NCBI GenBank assembly: GCA_905210995.1 | Contig: CAJLZE010000057.1 | Location: 1-14,334 of the forward strand | DNA: 14,334 bases | Origin: an uncultured Anaerotruncus sp. | GTDB lineage: Bacteria; Bacillota; Clostridia; Oscillospirales; CAG-272 | Direction of reading: 5' to 3' | Shown: positions 6,484 through 12,963 of the stretch, piece after piece | Layout: each line of letters begins with the position of its first letter | Position numbering within the stretch: the stretch's first letter is position 1 | Translations under genes and position numbers: made by a program | The notes under the pieces: model-generated | Databases searched by the model: none | Told to the model about the DNA's origin: nothing | What the model saw: the letters and a program-made list of their open reading frames with translations, nothing else

Positions 6484-6520
6484 AGCGCACCGTCAAATGA
6501 ATGAAAGGAAATCAATATAA

Positions 6521-7564
6521 ATGGCAATGATGTCGATAGCGGACGCTCTCAAGTCCGCAATAGCTGAGGAAATGCGCCGCGACCCTGCGGTATATGTAAT
6601 GGGTGAAGATGAGGATATCCCCGGCGGTATGGGCGGTGCCTTTACCGTAACGAAGGGTATCGGCGACGAGTTCGGAAGAATGGAGAACCGCGGCGGTGTC
6701 GTCAGTGAGGGACGCTGCATAAACACGCCTATCTCCGAGATCATGATAGCGGGCGTCTGCGTCGGCTCGGCAATGTACGGAATGCGTCCCGTCGCCGACC
6801 TGCAGTACTGCGACTTCCTTTTCTGCATGATGGATCAGCTCGTCAACCAGGCTGCAAAGATGAGATATATGTCCGGCGGCGCGCTCAAGGTGCCTATGGT
6901 CATGCGTTGCCCGTCGGGTGCGACTAACCGCGGCGCACAGCACGCACAGAGCCCCGAAACTTATTTTGCGCACGTTCCGGGTCTCAAGGTCATCTGCCCC
7001 TCCACGGCATATGATGCCAAGGGCATGATGAAGACCGCCATCCGCGACGATAACCCCGTCATCGTGTTCGAGCACAAGCTCCTTTACGGTTCAAAGCGTA
7101 AAGAGGCGGGCGCTCTCAACTCTGCGGGCGAGGTGCCGGACGGCGATTACACCGTCCCGTTCGGAAAAGCCGCCATCCGCCGCGAGGGTAAGGACATCAC
7201 CATCGTTGCGAACCTGCTCATGAGCTACCGCGCGCAGGAGGCTGCCGCCGAGCTTGAAAAGGAGGGTATCTCCTGCGAGATCATCGACCCCCGCACGCTC
7301 GTTCCCTTTGACTATGAGACTGTCGTCGAGTCCGTCCGCAAGACCGGCAAGCTGATGATAGTGCACGAGGATACATATAACTGCGGCTGGGGCGCACAGG
7401 TCGCATCCTATTTTGCCGAGCACGAGATATTCCTGCTTGACGCACCCGTTGTGCGCGTTGCCGCACTCGACACCCCCGCCCCCTTCTCACCCGTGCTCGA
7501 AAACTACGTTATCCCCTCAAAGGAGCGGATAATGGAGGAAGCACGCAAGCTTGCAAAGCTCTGA
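6521..7564 (+). CDS. Dehydrogenase complex E1 component, beta subunit
   Basis: A 347-residue transketolase-like E1-beta that completes the TPP active site with E1-alpha. Visible are VMGEDEDIPGGMGGAF (26-41), NTPISE with the TPP-activating Glu73, GMRPVADLQYCDF (87-99), DQLVNQAAKMRYMSGG, GAQHAQSPE with active-site His141, and PGLKVICPSTAYDAKG followed by DDNPVIVFEHKLLYG. A C-terminal transketolase domain (from about residue 200) carries the E2-contact region. It is slightly longer than usual because about 9-10 residues (GRMENRGGVV) are inserted between the GIGDEFG helix and the RCINTPISE loop. AAAGGA lies 11 bases before the ATG; the MAMM start offers alternatives at 6527 and 6530. It follows E1-alpha by 37 bases and ends in tandem stops. 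Confidence 0.94.
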   Translation: MAMMSIADALKSAIAEEMRRDPAVYVMGEDEDIPGGMGGAFTVTKGIGDEFGRMENRGGVVSEGRCINTPISEIMIAGVCVGSAMYGMRPVADLQYCDFLFCMMDQLVNQAAKMRYMSGGALKVPMVMRCPSGATNRGAQHAQSPETYFAHVPGLKVICPSTAYDAKGMMKTAIRDDNPVIVFEHKLLYGSKRKEAGALNSAGEVPDGDYTVPFGKAAIRREGKDITIVANLLMSYRAQEAAAELEKEGISCEIIDPRTLVPFDYETVVESVRKTGKLMIVHEDTYNCGWGAQVASYFAEHEIFLLDAPVVRVAALDTPAPFSPVLENYVIPSKERIMEEARKLAKL

Positions 7565-7577
7565 TAAGAGGTAGAAC

Positions 7578-8789
7578 ATGGTAAAGAAAGTCGTAATGCC
7601 GTCGGCGGGTCAGACCACCGACGTGGCAACGGTAACAAAGCTCCATGTCGCCGTCGGCGATGCCGTCCGCAAGGGCGACGTGCTGATGGAGGTGGAGACC
7701 GACAAGGCAGTGCTCCCCATAGAGAGCTTTGCCAAGGGATTCGTTACCGAAATATGTGTAAATGAATTCGATAAGGTCGATGCGGGCACACTGCTGCTCA
7801 CCATCGGCGACGCCGCCGACCTTGAGGCGGCGAAATCCTGCGCAAAGACGGAGGAAGCTCCCGCGCCCGCAGCCCCTGCCGCCGCAGTTTCAGCGCCCGC
7901 AGAGGACGACGAGGATGATTTTGTTCCCATCATGGCGGCAAAAACAGAAGAAAAAGAGGCATCCGTACCCGTGACGCTGCCCATGCCGAAGGGCAAGCCG
8001 GTGGCGGTCGCTTTCCCCGCAATGCCGAATGCCAAAAAGCTCGCGGCGGAGAAGGGGATAGACCTCGGCATCGTTGCGGCATCGAACGGCAGCTTTATCA
8101 AGGCAGCCGACGTGCGCGCCGCAGCCGAGAGCATGGCAAAGGCGGCAAGCACCGCGGCTCCCGCAGCCGATACCGTGCCGACCGGACGTATGCGCGATTC
8201 TCTTGCGCGCCGTTGGGACGCCTCGGCAGCCGTGCCGACCTTCTCGGCATCGGTGTCCGTATCTGCCGACGCCGCAGCAGGGCTTTGCCTTGCAGCGTCG
8301 GATGAGAGCACAAAGGCGACCGCCGCGCATCTTGTCATATTGGCTCTCGCACGTCTTTCCGAAAGATATCAGCTCCTCCGCGTGACATACGCTAACGGGA
8401 CGCAGAGGATATCCGATGATGCCGGCGCCGCTCTCGCCGTTTTCGGCGATAACGGTACCGTTTCCGCCGCCGTGACCGGCGCCGCAGGTCTCGGACTTCG
8501 CGCCGTTGCCGCTGCGTGCGCCGCAAACGCCGCAGCCGTTATGGGCGGAGATATGTCCTCGGTCGATCGCGCCGCGTTTACCGTATTTGATGCGACGGAT
8601 TCGGGAGTCGACAGCTTCCTGCCGCCTCTGCGCACGCCCGAAACGGCGGCGTTCGGCGTATCCGATTGCGACGGACGTATAAGCGTCAGCGCCGTGTTCG
8701 ATGTCCGCGTGTGGGAGGGGCGCACCGCTCTTTCTCTCATGAAGGACCTGAAAGCGCGGCTCGATAACCCCGCTCTTATGCTCATCTGA
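7578..8789 (+). CDS. Dehydrogenase complex E2-like protein: lipoyl carrier with degenerate acyltransferase core
   Basis: A 403-residue E2. Domains in order: a lipoyl domain (1-80) with ETDKAV and lipoyl-lysine Lys43; an Ala/Pro/acidic linker (85-140); a peripheral-subunit-binding-like domain (148-182, AMPNAKKLAAEKGIDL...ADV) with a shortened loop lacking the GGRI arginine; then a second linker and a catalytic-core homologue (200-403). The core aligns along its length (AVFGDNG, AFTVFDATDSGVDSF, RTPETAAFGV, SVSAVFDVRVWEG), but hallmark residues are gone: DHRxxDG reads D375-V-R-V-W-E380-G, the TISN serine is Phe337, and the GLIVPV proline is Ala. Normal E2s use that histidine to move the acyl group from lipoamide to CoA, so this one is predicted to lack or alter the activity, as in E3-binding-protein paralogues. 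No other E2 is seen here. AGAGGT lies 6 bases before the ATG. Confidence 0.9.
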   Translation: MVKKVVMPSAGQTTDVATVTKLHVAVGDAVRKGDVLMEVETDKAVLPIESFAKGFVTEICVNEFDKVDAGTLLLTIGDAADLEAAKSCAKTEEAPAPAAPAAAVSAPAEDDEDDFVPIMAAKTEEKEASVPVTLPMPKGKPVAVAFPAMPNAKKLAAEKGIDLGIVAASNGSFIKAADVRAAAESMAKAASTAAPAADTVPTGRMRDSLARRWDASAAVPTFSASVSVSADAAAGLCLAASDESTKATAAHLVILALARLSERYQLLRVTYANGTQRISDDAGAALAVFGDNGTVSAAVTGAAGLGLRAVAAACAANAAAVMGGDMSSVDRAAFTVFDATDSGVDSFLPPLRTPETAAFGVSDCDGRISVSAVFDVRVWEGRTALSLMKDLKARLDNPALMLI

Positions 8790-8797
8790 GGGGTAAA

Positions 8798-10180
8798 ATG
8801 AAGGAATTTGATGTTATCGTTATCGGCGGCGGCCCCGGAGGGTACCCCGCTGCCGCAAAGCTCAGCCGCGCGGGGAAGTCTGTCTGTCTTTTTGAGGCAG
8901 ACAGGCGCGGCGGCCCCTGCCTCAATGTAGGGTGCATCCCCACAAAATATCTGCTTGACAAGGCGGCGGCTCTTGATAAGATCCGCGCCATGACAAATGC
9001 GGGCGTGCTGCGCGGTGCGGGCGAATATTCGATGAAGGCGGTCGTTCGCGGACGCGACGGCGTGACCGACCGTCTCCGCTCGGGTGTGACGGGGCTTCTG
9101 CGCGCTGCGGGCGTGACCGTGATAAGCAAAAAAGCCACGCTCGGCGCAGGTCTTACCGTCTCGGACGGAACGGATGAGTACCGTGCCGGCGATATCGTTA
9201 TGGCAACGGGCTCCGACCCGTGGTGCCCGCCTTTCCCGGGTGCCGAGCTTTGCCGCGACAGCACGGCGGCGCTCACGCCGAACAAAATGACCGAAGCCGG
9301 ACGCTTCCCGCGTCGCCTTGCCGTTATCGGCGGCGGTGTCATAGGGCTTGAGCTCGGGTCGGCATACCGCTCGTTCGGCGCAGAGGTGACGGTCATCGAG
9401 GCGATGCCGGATATCCTCGGCTCCGAGCTGCCCGACGCGGCGGCGCGCGTGCGCCGCGGGCTTGAGGAGCGCGGTATGCGATTCCTCTGCGGGTCTCCCG
9501 TCGAGCGTGTCGAGCGCTCGGGCGACGGACTGCGCGTCATAACGGCGGGCGGCTCGGTCGAGGCTGACGCGGTACTTGCCGCCGTCGGCAGAAGACCGCG
9601 GCTCGACGGCATTGATGCCGCAGCGTTGGGGCTTGCAACAGAGCGCGGCGCTATCGTGACCGACGGGCATATGCGCACCTCGGTGCCGCATATCTACGCT
9701 ATCGGCGACGTGACCGGCAGAGCTATGCTCGCGCACGCGGCATATGCCGAGGCTGAGGTCGCCGCCGATGCGATAATTCACGGAGACAGCGCCGGGGAGC
9801 TTGACCTTTCCGCCCTCCCGCGCTGCATCTACTCATCGCCGTCTGTTGCCGCTGTCGGTATCACTCCCAAGGAGGCTGAGGCACGCGGTATTCGGACGGT
9901 GGTGGGCAGAGCGGACTATGCCGCCAACGGAATGGCGCTTGCCGAGGGCGAGAGCGGCTGTGTGTACGTCGCCGCCGACGCGAGCGACGGCACAATGCTC
10001 GGCGTATGGGCTGTCGGTGCCGCCTCGTGCGAGATCATCGACGCTGCCGCTCTGGCGGTGAGATCGGGCATGAAGGCTGCCGATTGGCGCTCGGTCATAG
10101 TCGCGCACCCCACACTCTCCGAAACGTTGAAGGACGCGGCGCTTTCCGCCGCCGAAAAGGCTGAGAAGGCTGAAAGCTGA
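8798..10180 (+). CDS. lpdA: Dihydrolipoyl dehydrogenase (E3)
   Basis: A 460-residue flavoprotein that reoxidises the E2 dihydrolipoyl arm and passes electrons to NAD+. Ordered motifs: FAD site VIGGGPGGYPAA (8-19), redox disulfide GGPCLNVGCIPTK with Cys41 and Cys46, NAD site VIGGGVIGLELGS, second FAD site YAIGDVTGRAMLAHAAYAEAE, and C-terminal dimer-interface dyad HPTLSE with His437 and Glu442. Length is standard; there is no N-terminal lipoyl domain. The usual GGTC reads GGPC, a mild change. The tail ends in a short Ala/Glu/Lys repeat (AEKAEKAES). GAGGGG sits just before the ATG, 8 bases after the E2 stop, so it is tightly coupled to E2. All catalytic residues are present, so the electron-transfer half of the complex looks fully active, in contrast with the E2 core. 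Confidence 0.95.
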   Translation: MKEFDVIVIGGGPGGYPAAAKLSRAGKSVCLFEADRRGGPCLNVGCIPTKYLLDKAAALDKIRAMTNAGVLRGAGEYSMKAVVRGRDGVTDRLRSGVTGLLRAAGVTVISKKATLGAGLTVSDGTDEYRAGDIVMATGSDPWCPPFPGAELCRDSTAALTPNKMTEAGRFPRRLAVIGGGVIGLELGSAYRSFGAEVTVIEAMPDILGSELPDAAARVRRGLEERGMRFLCGSPVERVERSGDGLRVITAGGSVEADAVLAAVGRRPRLDGIDAAALGLATERGAIVTDGHMRTSVPHIYAIGDVTGRAMLAHAAYAEAEVAADAIIHGDSAGELDLSALPRCIYSSPSVAAVGITPKEAEARGIRTVVGRADYAANGMALAEGESGCVYVAADASDGTMLGVWAVGAASCEIIDAAALAVRSGMKAADWRSVIVAHPTLSETLKDAALSAAEKAEKAES

Positions 10181-10251
10181 GGACAACGGCTAACCGCTGC
10201 GGTGGGGTATAAAGCCCAAAATCAGATCTAACATACCTGAGGAATAAAAAA

Positions 10252-10980
10252 ATGACTGAGATATATCTTATACGGCACGGCGAGACCGAAAACAATCGCC
10301 TTTACAAATTCGTCGGCAGCACCGATCAGCCGCTCAACGACCGCGGTATGGCGCAGGCGCGCACGCTGACCGAGCCTATGTCGCACGTTCCGCTCGACCG
10401 CATCTGGTCAAGCCCCTATAAGCGCACTATGATGACCGCAGAATGCGTTCGTGGTGGAAGGGATATCCCCCTTCTTACCGATCGCGGGCTGTGCGAGATC
10501 CACTGCGGCAAGTGGGAGGGCCTCGGCAAAGAGGAGATCGAGGCGCGCTGGCCCGGTCAGATCGACCTCTGGGAGCATAAGCCCGACTTGCTCCATATGG
10601 AGGACGGGGAGACATTTCTTGAGGTGCAGGATCGCGCCGTCAAATCCTTCTGCCGCATTGCGCGCGAGGAGGACGGACATAAGATCGCCGTGGTGTCGCA
10701 TATGCTGACCATTCAGCTCATCATGGCAAAGCTGCTGAATGTCCCGATACGCGACGTATGGCAGATGGTGCGGCTTGAAAACACATCGATAACCACAATG
10801 CACGTTCATCCGGACGGTCATTTCAGCGTTGAGAGGTGGGCTGACGATTCCCACCTGCCCGAGGAGCTTAAAAACCCCAACGTGAAGATCGCCGGCATAC
10901 ACAATACCTCGTTTACGGCGAAATATACCGTCGCAGATGTTGAGGGAGAGCATTATTTTGAGGGCTTTCGCGCTCTCTGA
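10252..10980 (+). CDS. Histidine phosphatase family protein (phosphoglycerate mutase-like)
   Basis: A 242-residue cytosolic phosphatase of the branch 1 histidine-acid family. LIRHGET near the start gives the phosphohistidine nucleophile His9 with Arg8. SSPYKRTMMTA supplies Arg58, CEIHCGKWEG the proton-donor Glu82, and VVSHM the second active-site His150. The core (1-205) resembles alpha-ribazole phosphatase / sugar-phosphate phosphatases, including a late DDSHLPEEL segment. A tail of about 30 residues (KNPNVKIAGI...EGFRAL) goes beyond the usual fold. GAGGA 8 bases before the ATG supports the start. It is 71 bases downstream of E3 with no terminator between, so it probably belongs to the operon and may dephosphorylate a sugar phosphate intermediate of the same route (inference). 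Confidence 0.9.
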   Translation: MTEIYLIRHGETENNRLYKFVGSTDQPLNDRGMAQARTLTEPMSHVPLDRIWSSPYKRTMMTAECVRGGRDIPLLTDRGLCEIHCGKWEGLGKEEIEARWPGQIDLWEHKPDLLHMEDGETFLEVQDRAVKSFCRIAREEDGHKIAVVSHMLTIQLIMAKLLNVPIRDVWQMVRLENTSITTMHVHPDGHFSVERWADDSHLPEELKNPNVKIAGIHNTSFTAKYTVADVEGEHYFEGFRAL

Positions 10981-11000
10981 ATGAAAAAAGGAGTCATCCG

Positions 11001-11762
11001 ATGAATAAAAATCTTCTTGAGGGCCGCTCAGCGGTCGTTACGGGCGCCGGCCAGGGCATCGGCGAGGCAATAGCACGCAGACTTGCCGATTTCGGCGCGT
11101 CGGTGATAATCACCGATATCAATGCGGAAAAGGGCGAGGCTGTCGCCGCGTCTATCAGAGCCGAGGGACAGAACGCCGAGTTCCGCCGCCTTGACGTGAC
11201 CGATTTCGACCACCTGCGCGAAAATATTTTCGCTCTGCGCGAAGTCTACGGCAGAATAGACATCTGGGTAAACAACGCAGGCATCACCGGCACGGCGCGC
11301 GTTGATGAGATCACGCTTGCCGACTGGGACAGAATGCAGACGCTTGACATAAAGAGCGTTTTCTTCTGCACTCAGGCCGTATATGAGATCATGAAGGAGC
11401 AGAACTATGGCAAGCTCGTGCATATCTCGTCAATGGCGGGCGAACGCGGCGGTCGTTCTTCCTCCTGCGCATACAGCTCCGCAAAGGCTGCGGTGCTCAA
11501 TATGTCGAAGTGCTTCGCGCTCTCCGGCGGACAGTACGGCATCACCTCGAACTGCGTCTGCCCCGGCAGAACGCTCACAGCCATGGCAAAGGGACTTTCA
11601 TGGCTCACCGACCCCAAGGACGATCCCAAGCTGACCATACCCATGGGACGCTTCGGCACGCCCGACGATATTGCCAATGCCGTGCTCTTCCTGGCTTCCG
11701 ACCTTTCATCCTACATCACCGGCGACGTCGTTGACGTGAACGGCGGACTTTATATGAAATAA
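11001..11762 (+). CDS. Short-chain dehydrogenase/reductase (SDR)
   Basis: A 253-residue classical SDR, cytosolic, probably interconverting a secondary alcohol and ketone. Marks: TGAGQGIGEAIA (14-25, nucleotide loop), IITDIN with Asp39 ending the second strand (favours NAD over NADP), DVTD, NNAG (91-94), HISSMAG with the catalytic serine, and YSSAK giving Tyr158 and Lys162, then CPGRTLTAM and the SSYITGDVVDVNGG end typical of the family. The position of the usual catalytic Asn is Asp116 (TLDIKSVF). The TGAGQGIG loop occurs in acetoin/butanediol dehydrogenases but also in many sugar-alcohol and FabG-like enzymes, so the substrate is open. AAGGAG 7 bases before the ATG fixes the start. It is the last gene of the dehydrogenase operon, 20 bases after the phosphatase, and is convergent with lacI. 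Confidence 0.92.
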   Translation: MNKNLLEGRSAVVTGAGQGIGEAIARRLADFGASVIITDINAEKGEAVAASIRAEGQNAEFRRLDVTDFDHLRENIFALREVYGRIDIWVNNAGITGTARVDEITLADWDRMQTLDIKSVFFCTQAVYEIMKEQNYGKLVHISSMAGERGGRSSSCAYSSAKAAVLNMSKCFALSGGQYGITSNCVCPGRTLTAMAKGLSWLTDPKDDPKLTIPMGRFGTPDDIANAVLFLASDLSSYITGDVVDVNGGLYMK

Positions 11763-11764
11763 TA

Positions 11765-11844
11765 AGCGAAGAAAAAGGGTGAAGAGGTCCGGCAGCCCCC
11801 GCCCGCGGCGGGACCTCAAAAGCCGAACCTCTTCACACTTCGCT
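11765..11844. terminator. Convergent terminator with nested and alternative stems
   Basis: Nested inverted repeat: AGCGAAG (11765-11771) with CTTCGCT (11838-11844), and GTGAAGAGGT (11779-11788) with ACCTCTTCAC (11827-11836), extended by GGC/GCC inside. On the minus strand the main stem is followed by CCCTTTTTCTT, making it a good terminator for the lacI gene; on the plus strand the T-rich tract lies about 15 bases past the stem, so it is weaker for the SDR gene. A competing pairing is GAGGTCC (11784-11790) with GGACCTC (11811-11817). Confidence 0.75.
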
Positions 11845-11852
11845 GTTCCGTT

Positions 11853-12869
11853 TTATTTTTCCCTGGTCTTTACGCTGTTCCGCTCAATGAGCACCGGCGG
11901 AAAGACTATGCGGCGCGGCGGCATATCCGGCGCGGCGGCGCGCTCGAGCATAAGCTCGGCTGCAGTCTCTCCCATGACCTCGGGGTCCTGCTCGTAGGTC
12001 GTCAGATCAATGGGGCAGGGCATATAATCGCGGCTGTAATCGTCGTTGCATATCACCGAAACGTCCTCGGGAACACGTATTCCGAGAGCGCGCAGACGGT
12101 CGATCATTCCGGCTGCCATAACGCCGGTCGCCGAAAAGACCGCCGTAAAACGTTCGTTCTGCGGCATTTTGCCTATTTTTTCTCCGCACTCGCAGCCGCT
12201 TTTGTAGCTGCGGTCGCCGTAAAAGATGTTTCCCGCGTCGAGAGGAAGCCCCGCCGTGCGCATTGCGTCCTCAAAACCGCGCTGGCGGTCGCGGCAGGTC
12301 ATCGAGGTGCGCGGACCGGCTATATGGGCGATGGCGCGGTGACCGCGGTCGATGAGATATTTTGTCGCAAGATATCCCGAGCGGTAGTTGTCAACGGCAA
12401 CAACGTCGCTGTCACGCGAGCGCGGGTAGCGGTTAACGAAAATGACCGGTGCCGAGGCGCTGTCGAGCAGTGATATCAGGCGCGGGCATTCCACCGCGTT
12501 AAGCATAAAAATACCCGAAAAACCGCTGCGCTCGGCGTATGCGAGCATTTCGCACTCGGTCTCCGAGCTGTAATCGCTCAGTGTTATCACAGTCTTCATG
12601 CCCGCGCGGGCAAGGCGGCGGCGAATGCCGTCGATAAATCCGAGCGTTATCGGGTTGTGCAGCTGCGCCACTATTATCATGACGGTGCGGTCGTTGCTCG
12701 AGCTGGCGGATGAACGCCGGGGGCGCTTTTCATAGCCGCTTTCGGCAAGAGCCGCCATAACGCGCTCCCTCATTTCGGGGCTGACGCGCTTGTCGCCGTT
12801 GAGCACACGCGATATAGTGGCTGTCGATATACCTGTTTTTGCTGAAAGCTCAGCCATGGTAAGACTCAT
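11853..12869 (-). CDS. LacI-family transcriptional regulator
   Basis: A 338-residue sugar-responsive repressor. The N-terminal helix-turn-helix (1-25: LTMAELSAKTGISTATISRVL) is followed by the NGDKRVSPEMRERVMAALAESGY hinge helix. A periplasmic-binding-protein-like effector domain begins at about residue 62 (TVMIIVAQLHNPITLGFIDG), with VIFVNR, VAVDNYRSGYLATKYLI, DRGHRAIAHIAGP, and the late VPEDVSVICNDDYSRDYMPC segment. Such proteins bind palindromic operators as dimers and release them on binding a sugar or sugar phosphate. GGAGG 8 bases before the ATG supports the start. It is convergent with the dehydrogenase operon and divergent from the phosphodiesterase gene. Half-sites in its own promoter resemble the TGTAATTACA palindromes near 5370 and 5474, making it the obvious candidate regulator of the locus (inference). 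Confidence 0.95.
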   Translation of the reverse strand: MSLTMAELSAKTGISTATISRVLNGDKRVSPEMRERVMAALAESGYEKRPRRSSASSSNDRTVMIIVAQLHNPITLGFIDGIRRRLARAGMKTVITLSDYSSETECEMLAYAERSGFSGIFMLNAVECPRLISLLDSASAPVIFVNRYPRSRDSDVVAVDNYRSGYLATKYLIDRGHRAIAHIAGPRTSMTCRDRQRGFEDAMRTAGLPLDAGNIFYGDRSYKSGCECGEKIGKMPQNERFTAVFSATGVMAAGMIDRLRALGIRVPEDVSVICNDDYSRDYMPCPIDLTTYEQDPEVMGETAAELMLERAAAPDMPPRRIVFPPVLIERNSVKTREK

Positions 12870-12899
12870 TGCTTTTACCTCCGGGTGAGACGTTACATT

Positions 12900-12928
12900 A
12901 TTTTATCATGAAATTACCCGGATTTCAA
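12900..12928 (-). promoter_or_regulatory. Promoter of the LacI-family gene with embedded operator-like repeats
   Basis: Minus strand TTGAAA (12928-12923), 17-base spacer, TAAAAT (12905-12900). Within it TGAAAT (12909-12914) and ATTTCA (12922-12927) form an imperfect dyad across the spacer and -35, and a further GTAATTTCA at 12932-12940 is the exact reverse complement of TGAAATTAC at 12909-12917. The layout fits autorepression. No convincing plus-strand promoter for the gene at 12964 was found in this gap. Confidence 0.6.
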
Positions 12929-12963
12929 TATGTAATTTCAAAATCGGAAAGGCATTTATAAAG

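Noticed and set aside
8369..9781. 470-codon open frame on the minus strand opposite the E2 and E3 genes
   Set aside because: Low-complexity, Arg/Ala/Ser-rich translation with no motif, antisense to clear E2/E3 coding sequence; a product of GC-rich codon bias. The same applies to the 301-codon frame at 334-1239 and the 268-codon frame at 12925-13731.
10193..10213. Small hairpin ACCG-CTG-CGGT and a TATAAA between E3 and the phosphatase
   Set aside because: The stem is only 4 pairs with no T-tract, and TATAAA has no -35 at a suitable distance (AACGGC), so neither a terminator nor a promoter is supported.
12886..12897. TGAGACGTTACA as a CRE/LacI-type operator in the lacI leader
   Set aside because: It has a central CG but only a partial dyad and is shorter than the normal 14-16 base LacI/CcpA sites; too weak to annotate.
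12895..12963. Plus-strand promoter for the phosphodiesterase gene
   Set aside because: TATCAT at 12904-12909 is the best -10 but has no acceptable -35 at 16-18 bases; I could not support a specific promoter.
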